Shown piece after piece: positions 54,024 through 61,243 of a stretch of DNA of 64,000 nucleotides. The notes below the pieces were generated by a model, which was not told where the DNA came from, searched no databases, and saw nothing but the letters and a program-made list of their open reading frames with translations. Source of the DNA: Streptomyces sp. JH14 (lineage in GTDB: Bacteria; Actinomycetota; Actinomycetes; Streptomycetales; Streptomycetaceae); contig NZ_JAJNEL010000001.1 in NCBI RefSeq assembly GCF_029428675.1, forward strand, positions 4,650,001 to 4,714,000. Direction: 5' to 3'. The position numbers were made by a program, and so were the translations under genes. The number at the start of each line of letters is the position of its first letter. Position 1 is the stretch's first letter.

Positions 54024-55268
54024 CTACTTCACGAGGCCTTCGATCTCGGACTGCGCTGTCTTCAGCGCGTCCTCGGCGGAAGCCTTGCCCTGGGTGACCT
54101 TCGCGATGGCCTGGTCGACCTTGTCGGTGATCTCGGTCAGCTTGGCGAGCGAGGGCGCGGCCTTGGCGGTGTCCATCTGCTTCTTGAAGACCTGGAGGTC
54201 GGCGTCATCGGCCAGCGCTCCGGAGGTCCAGGCCGCGGTGTTGGCCGGCAGGTCCTTGGTGCGCTCGTACCAGTCCGCCTGGCCCTTGGCGTCGGTCAGG
54301 TACTTGATGAACTCGGTGGCAGCGGCCTTGTGCTCACTGTCCTTGGAGATCACCAGGGAGGAGCCGCCGGCCATGGAGACGGAGGACTTGTCGGCGGGGA
54401 CGTTCGCCACCGCCCACTTGCCCTTGATCTGCGGCTGGCCCTCGTTCAGCAGAGTGACGTGCCAGGGACCGCCGAAGAACATCGGGACGCGGCCGTTGCC
54501 GAAGTCCTTCACCACGTCGTAGCCGGGCGCCACGGACTTGTTGGACAGGCCCTTGTCGAAGTACGAGCCGTACTCCTTGAGCGCCTTGACGGCCTCGGGG
54601 CTGTCGACGACTGCTTCGCCCTTGTCGTTGAGGATCTCGCCGCCGGCCGAGTACAGGAAGGAGTAGAAGTTCTGCACGGTGTCCAGGCCGCTGGGCTGGA
54701 TGGACAGGCCCCACTTGGTACCGGCCTTCTTCTGGTACGCGGTGGCGAGGTCCTGCAGTTCCTTCCAGTTGGTCGGAGCCTTGTCGACACCGGCCTTCTC
54801 GGCCAGGTCGGTGCGGTAGTAGAGGACGCGGGTGTCGACGTACCACGGCACGCCGTAGGCGGTGCCGTCCACCTCGCCCTGGTTCCATCCGGACGGGAAG
54901 AAGTCCGTCTTGTCGAAGGTCTTGGTGTCCACCGATTCCAGGACGCCCAGATCGGCGAACTCGCCCATGTAACTGCCGCCCATCTGGGCCACGTCCGGCA
55001 TGGTGCCGGCGGCGGCCGCGGAGACCAGCTTCTGGTGGGCGACGTCCCAGCCGACCGGGGTCACCTTGACGGTGATGTTCGGGTGCGACTTCTCGTAGAC
55101 CTTCGCCACATCCGTGAGCTTCTCGCCCTCGGCCCCCATGGCCCAGACGGTGAGCGTCTGCTTCTTGTCCGCGGCGACCTCGCCGCCACCGGAGCTGCCG
55201 CATGCGGTGATGCCGAAGGCGAGGGCGACTGCGATACCGGCCGAGGCGGTTCTGGCGGTGCGGGACAT
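54024..55268 (-). CDS. Sugar-binding lipoprotein of ABC importer (CebE-like)
   Basis: A 414-residue extracellular solute-binding protein (family 1). A lipoprotein signal ends at AFGITACGSSGGG (lipobox cysteine 23). The body contains LTVWAMGAEGEKLTDVAKVY, GTMPDVAQMGGSYMGEFADL, GTAYGVPWYVDTRVLYYRTD and GPWHVTLLNEGQP, typical of oligosaccharide binders. The sugar is not certain; GH1 and GH144-like neighbours favour a beta-glucan oligosaccharide. The ATG at 55268 is chosen for AAGGAGGA 7 nt upstream. A LacI-type operator lies 28-55 bp before it. Confidence 0.93.
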   Translation of the reverse strand: MSRTARTASAGIAVALAFGITACGSSGGGEVAADKKQTLTVWAMGAEGEKLTDVAKVYEKSHPNITVKVTPVGWDVAHQKLVSAAAAGTMPDVAQMGGSYMGEFADLGVLESVDTKTFDKTDFFPSGWNQGEVDGTAYGVPWYVDTRVLYYRTDLAEKAGVDKAPTNWKELQDLATAYQKKAGTKWGLSIQPSGLDTVQNFYSFLYSAGGEILNDKGEAVVDSPEAVKALKEYGSYFDKGLSNKSVAPGYDVVKDFGNGRVPMFFGGPWHVTLLNEGQPQIKGKWAVANVPADKSSVSMAGGSSLVISKDSEHKAAATEFIKYLTDAKGQADWYERTKDLPANTAAWTSGALADDADLQVFKKQMDTAKAAPSLAKLTEITDKVDQAIAKVTQGKASAEDALKTAQSEIEGLVK

Positions 55269-55294
55269 GGAGGGCTCCTCCTTGAGCAATCCGA

Positions 55295-55323
55295 ATGTAT
55301 GCGCTGCCTGTAAGCGCATACAT
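55295..55323. promoter_or_regulatory. LacI-type operator of the sugar-uptake operon
   Basis: Perfect inverted repeat with 11-bp arms ATGTATGCGCT (55295-55305) and AGCGCATACAT (55313-55323), 7 nt apart. The right part also reads TGTAAGCGCATACA (55309-55322), a compact LacI palindrome on a GCGC centre. Confidence 0.7.
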
Positions 55324-55485
55324 CACTCTGCGACACGCCTTCGGAGATGCGCAAGGGGGTGCTAGGTCACACTCGCGCAACGTGCTCGGCATCTGAATGT
55401 TCGATTCCGAACGGTAAATGGGATGTTTGTGAAATACGAAACCAATGATCCATTTCGCGGATATCCGGACCGAGAAGGCGGGGGC

Positions 55486-55503
55486 GATATTGTCGTGACC
55501 ATG
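55486..55503 (+). promoter_or_regulatory. Leaderless promoter of AXE1-type esterase gene
   Basis: TATTGT at 55488-55493, 7 nt, then the ATG at 55501. Confidence 0.4.
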
Positions 55504-56493
55504 TCTTCGCTGGTGCATGACTTCCCATTCGATCCGTCGTACGGGTACACGCTGGACGACCTTCTGGGTGTCCCCGCCCCCGCTGCCCCGGGCGATTTCG
55601 CGGCCTTCTGGCGAGCACGTCACGACGAGGCCCGCACAGTGGACCCGGAACCGGAGATCGGTCCGCTGGAGGAGGAGCGCGACGGGCTGCGGATCCATGG
55701 TGTGAGCTTCACCTCCGTGGGCGGGATCCGGCTCGGCGGCTGGCTCGCCCTGCCCGCCGCGGGGGCCGTCGAGCACGGCTTCGTGATCGGCCACGGATAC
55801 GGGGGTCGGCAGGAGCCGGGGCCCGATCTTCCGCTGCCTCTGCCCCGGTCCGCCGCGATCCTGCCCTGCGTGCGCGGCATGGGCAGCCGCGGTCTGCAGC
55901 CGGCGATCCCCGAGGGGGCCGACGCGCATGTCCGCCACGGCATCGAGTCGCGCGACACCTATGTCATCGGGGACTGCGTGGCCGACCTGTGGTGTGCGGC
56001 ATCGGCGCTGCACGCACTCGTTCCGGGGCTGGTTCCCGAAGGCACCGCGGGGGTTCCCCGGCTCGGCTATCTCGGGGAGAGCTTCGGCGGCGGGCTCGGT
56101 GCGCTGGCCCTGCCGTGGGACGACCGGTTCGGCGCCGCGCAGCTGACGGTGCCCACGTTCGGCAACCATCCGTTGAGGCTCACGCTGCGGTGCGCCGGCA
56201 GCGGCGAGTCGGTGCGCGCGTATCACCGTGAGCATCCCGAAGTCATCGAAGTGCTGCGGTACTTCGACGCGGCGACGGCCGCCGCGCATCTGAAGCTGCC
56301 GACGCTGGTGGCGGCGGCGCTGTTCGATCCCTCGGTGCCGCCGCCCGGCCAGTTCGCCGTACACAATGCGCTCGCAGGACCGCGTGAACTGCAGGTGCTG
56401 CGTGCGGGGCATTTCGAGTACGAGGGGCTCGCCGGGGCGGCGGAGGAGTTGCGGAGGAACCGGGAACGGTTCTTCGCGGCGTATCCGGGCTGA
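55501..56493 (+). CDS. Acetylxylan esterase-like alpha/beta hydrolase (AXE1 family)
   Basis: A 330-residue alpha/beta hydrolase. Typical blocks are FDPSYGYTLDDLLGVPAPAA, FWRARHDEA, FTSVGGIRLGGWLALPA, VIGHGYGGRQEPG (oxyanion side), and the nucleophile elbow RLGYLGESFGGGLGALAL with Ser at GESFGG. Asp and His appear near FDPSVPPPGQFAVHN and VLRAGHFEYEG. The family deacetylates sugars or xylan oligosaccharides; no signal peptide, so it acts inside the cell. The ATG at 55501 follows a -10 by 7 nt. It lies between the importer operon and the LacI gene and is convergent with the latter. Confidence 0.88.
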   Translation: MSSLVHDFPFDPSYGYTLDDLLGVPAPAAPGDFAAFWRARHDEARTVDPEPEIGPLEEERDGLRIHGVSFTSVGGIRLGGWLALPAAGAVEHGFVIGHGYGGRQEPGPDLPLPLPRSAAILPCVRGMGSRGLQPAIPEGADAHVRHGIESRDTYVIGDCVADLWCAASALHALVPGLVPEGTAGVPRLGYLGESFGGGLGALALPWDDRFGAAQLTVPTFGNHPLRLTLRCAGSGESVRAYHREHPEVIEVLRYFDAATAAAHLKLPTLVAAALFDPSVPPPGQFAVHNALAGPRELQVLRAGHFEYEGLAGAAEELRRNRERFFAAYPG

Positions 56494-56604
56494 CGCCTTC
56501 CTTCGGAGCATGCCGGGATCGCCGCGAGGAGTGGCGCGGTGGGCGGGTTGCCCTCGCGGGCCGTACGGCTGGGCCTTGCGGTTCGTCCCGAGTGGCGGCC
56601 GGGG

Positions 56605-57675
56605 TCAGCCGCAGCCGCAGCTGGCCCGGCGGGCCAGGGACACCGGGAGCATCAGGGACACCGGCTCGCGTTCCCGGTCGCCCAGGCGCTGCACGAGCAG
56701 TTCCACCGCCTGCTCGCCGAGCTGCCGGATCGGCTGTCGTACGGTCGTCAGCGACGGCCGGACGATCCGGCTCAGCGGGATCCCGTCGAACCCGGTCACG
56801 GCGAGTTCCTCGGGCACCCGCACCCCGCGCCGTTCCAGAGCGCGCAGTGCGCCCACCGCCATCTGGTCGTTGGCGAACAGCATGGCCTGGGGGCGTTCCG
56901 CGTCGCTCAGGCCCGCGTACCGGTCGAGCAGGGATTCCGCGGTCCGGGCGCCCTCGGCCTGCGTCATCATCTCGGCCCGCAGGTCCGGCGCGTCCGGCAC
57001 CGGGAGTCCGGCGTCGCGGCAGGCCTCCTGGAAGCCGCGGAACCGCGCCTCGGCGTCCGGTGACGCCACCTCGCCCCCGATGAAGGCCAGTCTGCGCAGT
57101 CCGTGGTCCTCGATCAGGTGGCGGGCCAGTTCGCGTTCGCCGTCGGCGTTGGCCACGACGATGTGGTCGAGGTGATCGATCTCGCGCGGCCCGGCGAGCA
57201 TTACCACCGGCAGTCGGCGGGAGATCACCTCGAGGTCCTCGGTCGGCACGGTCTGCGCCAGGACCGCGAATCCGTCGACCCGGCCCGCCACCTTCGCGAC
57301 GAGGCTCTCGGGTCCGCCCTCCAGCGACGCGGCGATCAGCAGCGCGTACCCGTGGCGCCGCGCCGCCCGCTCCATGCCGCGGATGATCTGGTCGGAGTAG
57401 AGCATCACCGCGTCGTCGGCGTCGCTGTCCGCCTCCGCGTCGGCCTCGGCGTCCGGGTCGGCGTAGTCGGGGAAGCAGAGCCCGAGCACTCCGGTCGTCC
57501 GGCTGGCCAGGCCCCGTGCGTTCCCGCTGGGTACGTACCCGAGCTCCCGGGCCGCATCGAGGACCCGCTCGCGGGTCTGGGTGCGCACGGAGTCGGGGTT
57601 GCGGTAGACCCGCGAGACCGTCGCAATCGAGACGCCCGACCGCTCGGCGACGTCGTACACCGTTGGGGCACTCAC
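56605..57675 (-). CDS. LacI-family transcriptional repressor
   Basis: A 356-residue repressor. The LacI helix-turn-helix is at the very start (PTVYDVAERSGVSIATVSRV with YRNPDSVRTQTRERVLDAAR), then the periplasmic-binding-protein-like core; the loop ADPDAEADAEADSDADDA is an unusual acidic insertion at about 75-92. The ligand-side phrases are GRVDGFAVLAQTV, LFANDQMAVGALRALERRGV and AVTGFDGIPLSRIVRPSLTT, and the C-terminus has a small Cys pair (ASCGCG). It likely controls the adjacent importer. The GTG at 57675 is preferred; ATG 57714 is possible. Confidence 0.9.
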   Translation of the reverse strand: MSAPTVYDVAERSGVSIATVSRVYRNPDSVRTQTRERVLDAARELGYVPSGNARGLASRTTGVLGLCFPDYADPDAEADAEADSDADDAVMLYSDQIIRGMERAARRHGYALLIAASLEGGPESLVAKVAGRVDGFAVLAQTVPTEDLEVISRRLPVVMLAGPREIDHLDHIVVANADGERELARHLIEDHGLRRLAFIGGEVASPDAEARFRGFQEACRDAGLPVPDAPDLRAEMMTQAEGARTAESLLDRYAGLSDAERPQAMLFANDQMAVGALRALERRGVRVPEELAVTGFDGIPLSRIVRPSLTTVRQPIRQLGEQAVELLVQRLGDREREPVSLMLPVSLARRASCGCG

Positions 57676-57716
57676 CCGAACCGACCGTCCGCTTCTTCTT
57701 CCGCACCTGCACATGT

Positions 57717-57730
57717 TGAAAGCGCATTCA
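57717..57730. promoter_or_regulatory. LacI-type operator before the LacI gene
   Basis: TGAAAGCGCATTCA, palindromic about GCGC (outer TGAA/TTCA perfect, one inner mismatch). It shares the core AAGCGCAT with the operator at 55309-55322, so autoregulation is likely. Confidence 0.6.
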
Positions 57731-57776
57731 CCCTAGATCGCGTGCTGTGCCACGAGCAAGGTCGCCATGAAAATAG

Positions 57777-57802
57777 ACAGGTAACCTTGCAAGATTGCCT
57801 GT
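57777..57802. promoter_or_regulatory. MarR-type operator overlapping the -35
   Basis: A 26-bp near-palindrome: arms ACAGGTAACCTTG and CAAGATTGCCTGT with two mismatches. A -35 (TTGCAA at 57787-57792) lies at its centre, 18 nt before the -10 of the MarR gene. Confidence 0.65.
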
Positions 57803-57808
57803 GCATCT

Positions 57809-57825
57809 TTTACGATGGCGGCATG
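57809..57825 (+). promoter_or_regulatory. Leaderless promoter of MarR gene
   Basis: TTGCAA (57787-57792), 18 nt, TACGAT (57811-57816), 6 nt, then the ATG at 57823. Confidence 0.65.
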
Positions 57826-58281
57826 CGGGAACCATCGTCCGAAGCCACACCCACCGAGCCGAGCGCCGAGCAGGTCGCGACGCAGCTGGCGTCCGTCGTC
57901 AATCGGCTGCTGCGCCGGCTGCGCACCACCTCGGCGGACAGCCTGCTCACCCCGACCCAGCGCTCGGTGCTCGCCCGTCTCGACGGGGAGGGCCCGGCCA
58001 CCACGGCCGCGCTGGCCCGTGCCGAGTACGTACGGCCTCAGTCCATGCGGCTGACCCTCGGGGTGTTGGAGAGCCAGGGGCTCGTCGAGCGGGCGCCGGA
58101 TCCCGCCGACGGCCGGAAGTCGGTCATGTCGATCACGGAGGTCGGCCGGACCACGCTCGGCGCGGTCAGAGCCGCCAAGCACAACTGGCTCGCCGAGGCG
58201 ATCGCCGCCGAGCTCGACGGGGCCGAGCGCCGTACCGTCGCCGAGGCCACGGCTCTCCTCGACCGCCTGGTCGGGAAGTGA
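57823..58281 (+). CDS. MarR-family transcriptional regulator
   Basis: A 152-residue winged-helix regulator: LTPTQRSVLARLDGEGPATT, AALARAEYVRPQSMRLTLGV (recognition helix), LVERAPDPADGRKSVMSITE (wing) and flanking helices for dimerisation. It probably represses its own operon through the palindrome at 57777-57802, released by the compound exported by the downstream MFS pump. The ATG at 57823 follows the -10 by 6 nt. Its stop overlaps the MFS start by 4 nt. Confidence 0.92.
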   Translation: MREPSSEATPTEPSAEQVATQLASVVNRLLRRLRTTSADSLLTPTQRSVLARLDGEGPATTAALARAEYVRPQSMRLTLGVLESQGLVERAPDPADGRKSVMSITEVGRTTLGAVRAAKHNWLAEAIAAELDGAERRTVAEATALLDRLVGK

Positions 58282-59804
58282 CCGCCCCGGAACCGATACC
58301 GGCGGCGAATGTGGTGAAAGTGAACGTGAAGGCGACGAGTGACCGGCCTGCACCGGAAGCGACCACGGTCGCCACCCCCACCGGCCTCGGCCTCCTCCCG
58401 GTCACCGCGACCACGGTCCCCGGTCGCCCCTCGGCCGGCGTCACCCCCGGCCCCGGTTTCAGTGGGCGCCTCACCGCGCCGCTGCTCCTCGGATCCCTGC
58501 TCAATCCGCTCAACACCACCATGATCTCCACGGCGCTGGTGGCGATCGGGCACCAATTCGGCATCGGCGCCGCCCACACCGCCTGGCTCATCTCGGTCCT
58601 CTACCTGGCCAGCGCCGTCGCCCAGCCCGTACTGGGCAAGCTCGCCGACGCCCTCGGCCCCCGCCGCGTCTTCGTCGCAGGTCTGCTCGTCGTGCTCGCG
58701 TCCGGACTCGTCGGTGTGTTCGCGCCGAATTTCGGCTGGCTGATCGCCTCCCGGCTGCTGCTGGGTATCGGTACGTCGGCCGCCTACCCGGCCGCCATGT
58801 CGGTCCTGCGCGACGAGTCCCGGCGGGTCGGCCGCGTCACCCCGCGCCCCGTCCTGGCCCGGCTCTCCTTCGCCGCGCTCGGCAGCGCCGCCGTCGGGCC
58901 CACGCTCGGCGGGCTGCTCGTCATGGTCGTCGGCTGGCGAGGAATCTTCGCCGTCAACGTGCCCGTCGCCCTAGTCGCGCTCGGCGCCGCGCTGTTCTGG
59001 ATCCCGGCGGATCCGGAACGCACGCGCGACGCCGGCGGCGGTGTGCCCCGGCTCGACCTGGACCCGCTCGGCATCGGCCTCTTCTCCGCCGCCCTGACCG
59101 TGCTGGTCTTCTTCCTGCTCGATCTCTCCCATCCGCTGTGGTGGCTGCTCGCCCCCTTCGCCGTGCTGATCGCCGTGCTGGTGTGGTGGCAACTGCGTCG
59201 CCCGCAGCCCTTCATCGACCTGCGGATGATCGCGGGCAACGCCGCACTCGCCCGTACGTATCTGCGCCACGGACTGAGCTATCTGCTGATCTACTGCGTG
59301 ATGTACGGATTCACGCAGTGGCTGGAAGAGGCGCGTGGCTACTCGTCCGGGTACACCGGACTGCTGATGCTGCCGATGTCGGTCGCTGCCCTGGTCTGTT
59401 CGCTGCTCGGCGCGCGCACGAAGGGCATCCGCGGCCCGCTCACACTGGCCTGCGTGCTGCTCACCGTCGGGGCCGCGGTGCTGATGTTCCTCTCCGGTTC
59501 CACGCCGGTCGCCGTGCTGCTGCTCGCCGGAGCCTGCTTCGGCATCCCGCAGGGGCTGATCGGTACCAGCAACCAGGCCGCCGTCCAGGCGTACGCGCCC
59601 CCCGAGAGCATCGGTTCCGCCGCCGGACTCCAGCGCACCGCCCAGTACATCGGGGCCATCACCGCGTCCAGCCTGATCGCGCTCGCCTACGGCCAGTCGG
59701 CGAGTGTCGGCGGGCTCCATCTCATGGCAGCGGTCTCTGCCGTGCTCGGCCTGCTGCTGATCATCCTGACCGTCACCGACCGCGCCCTGCGCACCCATTC
59801 CTGA
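58278..59804 (+). CDS. MFS transporter, drug/H+ antiporter type
   Basis: A 508-residue major facilitator with a 70-residue polar N-terminus and about 14 helices. Motif A is LGKLADALGPRRVFVAGLLV; LLGIGTSAAYPAAMSVLRDE and VGPTLGGLLVMVVGWRGIFA (antiporter motif C region) point to the DHA2 family. It probably exports a toxic compound. The GTG at 58278 overlaps the MarR stop (GTGA), so the two are translationally coupled. Confidence 0.9.
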   Translation: MTAPEPIPAANVVKVNVKATSDRPAPEATTVATPTGLGLLPVTATTVPGRPSAGVTPGPGFSGRLTAPLLLGSLLNPLNTTMISTALVAIGHQFGIGAAHTAWLISVLYLASAVAQPVLGKLADALGPRRVFVAGLLVVLASGLVGVFAPNFGWLIASRLLLGIGTSAAYPAAMSVLRDESRRVGRVTPRPVLARLSFAALGSAAVGPTLGGLLVMVVGWRGIFAVNVPVALVALGAALFWIPADPERTRDAGGGVPRLDLDPLGIGLFSAALTVLVFFLLDLSHPLWWLLAPFAVLIAVLVWWQLRRPQPFIDLRMIAGNAALARTYLRHGLSYLLIYCVMYGFTQWLEEARGYSSGYTGLLMLPMSVAALVCSLLGARTKGIRGPLTLACVLLTVGAAVLMFLSGSTPVAVLLLAGACFGIPQGLIGTSNQAAVQAYAPPESIGSAAGLQRTAQYIGAITASSLIALAYGQSASVGGLHLMAAVSAVLGLLLIILTVTDRALRTHS

Positions 59805-59848
59805 CCACTCCAGGCAAGCACCGTCCATCCCCCAAGAGGAGCGCCACC

Positions 59849-60400
59849 GTGACCGCCACCACTCTCGATCCGAAGACCGCCCTGGTCGTCGTCGATCTGC
59901 AGAAGGGCATCGTCGACCTCCCCACCATTCACCCCTCCGCCGACATCGTCGCGAAGTCCGCGGCCCTCGCCGACGCGTTCCGCGCCAAGGGCCTCCCGGT
60001 CGTTCTGGTCCGTGTCACCGGCGGCGCCCCCGGCCGCACCGAGGGCGCCCAGCGCTCCGGTCAGCCGGCCGCCGACTGGGCGGACATCGCCCCCGAACTC
60101 GGCCCGCGTGACGGCGACATCGTGGTCACCAAGCAGCAGTGGGGCGCCTTCTACGGCACCGACCTCGACCTCCAGCTGCGCCGCCGCGGCGTCACTCAGG
60201 TCGTGGTGACGGGCATCGCCACCAGCATCGGCGTGGAGTCCACCGCGCGGTCCGCACACGAGCACGGCTACCACGTCACCGTCGTCACGGACGCGGTCAC
60301 CGACATGGACGGCGGCGCCCACGCCAACAGCGTCGAGAAGATCTTCCCGCGGCTCGGCGAGACGGACACCACCGAGGCGATCGTCAAGCTGCTTGGCTGA
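59849..60400 (+). CDS. Isochorismatase-fold hydrolase lacking the catalytic cysteine
   Basis: A 183-residue isochorismatase-superfamily protein. The catalytic-type Asp is in ALVVVDLQKGIVDLP and the Lys in IVVTKQQWGAFYGTDLDLQL. The loop that in RutB reads GIATNVCVEST here reads GIATSIGVESTARSA, so glycine replaces the nucleophile cysteine. The protein may therefore be an isochorismatase-like vinyl ether hydrolase or a binding protein rather than an amidase. The GTG at 59849 has AAGAGGAG about 8 nt upstream. It follows the MFS gene by 44 bp and completes the MarR operon. Confidence 0.85.
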   Translation: MTATTLDPKTALVVVDLQKGIVDLPTIHPSADIVAKSAALADAFRAKGLPVVLVRVTGGAPGRTEGAQRSGQPAADWADIAPELGPRDGDIVVTKQQWGAFYGTDLDLQLRRRGVTQVVVTGIATSIGVESTARSAHEHGYHVTVVTDAVTDMDGGAHANSVEKIFPRLGETDTTEAIVKLLG

Positions 60401-60419
60401 GCCCTGTCGAGAACGTCCC

Positions 60420-60462
60420 GTTCGGGCCGAGCCCCATCGGTCCGATGGGGCTCGGCCCGAAC
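60420..60462. terminator. Strong bidirectional terminator
   Basis: Perfect 21-bp inverted repeat (arms 60420-60440 and 60442-60462) between the convergent isochorismatase-fold and sdhB genes. Confidence 0.8.
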
Positions 60463-60466
60463 CCGG

Positions 60467-61243
60467 TCACGGAGCGTCCCGGCGTCGGCCGATCTTGTTG
60501 CCCAGCCACACCAGCGGGTCGTACTTGCGGTCCACCGCCCGCTCCTTCAGCGGGATCAGCGCATTGTCCGTGATCTTGATGTGCTCGGGGCACACCTCGG
60601 TGCAACACTTCGTGATGTTGCAGTAGCCCAGCCCGTGCTCCTCCTGCGCCGTCGCCTTCCGGTCGAGTCCCGACTCGGCGGCGGCGTCCAGGGGGTGCAT
60701 GTCCAGCTCGGCGACCCGCATCAGGAAGCGCGGTCCGGCGAACGCCTTCTTGTTCTCCTCGTGGTCGCGGACCACATGGCAGGTGTCCTGGCACAGGAAG
60801 CACTCGATGCACTTGCGGAACTCCTGCGAGCGGTCCACATCGACCTGCTGCATCCGGTAGTCGCCCGCCTTCACCCCTTCCGGCGGCACGAAGGCGGGCA
60901 CCTCCCGCGCCTTGGTGTAGTTGAACGTCACGTCCGTCACCAGATCACGGACCACCGGGAACGCCCGCAACGGAGTGACGGTGATCGTCTCGTCCCGGTC
61001 GAACACCGACATGCGGGTCATGCACATCAGCCGTGGGCGCCCGTTGATCTCCGCGCTGCACGAACCGCACTTGCCCGCCTTGCAGTTCCAGCGCACCGCC
61101 AGATCGCCCGCCTGGGTGGCCTGGATCCGGTGGATGATGTCGAGGACGACCTCGCCGTCGTTCACTTCGACCGTGAAGTCCTCCAGACCGCCGCCTTCGG
61201 TGTCGCCGCGCCACACCCTGAACCGTGCGTCGTAGCTGCTCAT
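60467..61243 (-). CDS. sdhB: Succinate dehydrogenase/fumarate reductase iron-sulfur subunit
   Basis: A 258-residue SdhB. The [2Fe-2S] cysteines are 54, 59, 62 and 74 (WNCKAGKCGSCSAEINGRPR then LMC). The [4Fe-4S]/[3Fe-4S] region contains KCIECFLCQDTCHVV and GYCNITKCCTEVCPEHI. It passes electrons between the flavoprotein and the membrane subunit. Its ATG overlaps the sdhA stop by 4 nt. In sequence style it belongs to the actinobacterial type with a one-piece cytochrome b subunit. Confidence 0.93.
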   Translation of the reverse strand: MSSYDARFRVWRGDTEGGGLEDFTVEVNDGEVVLDIIHRIQATQAGDLAVRWNCKAGKCGSCSAEINGRPRLMCMTRMSVFDRDETITVTPLRAFPVVRDLVTDVTFNYTKAREVPAFVPPEGVKAGDYRMQQVDVDRSQEFRKCIECFLCQDTCHVVRDHEENKKAFAGPRFLMRVAELDMHPLDAAAESGLDRKATAQEEHGLGYCNITKCCTEVCPEHIKITDNALIPLKERAVDRKYDPLVWLGNKIGRRRDAP

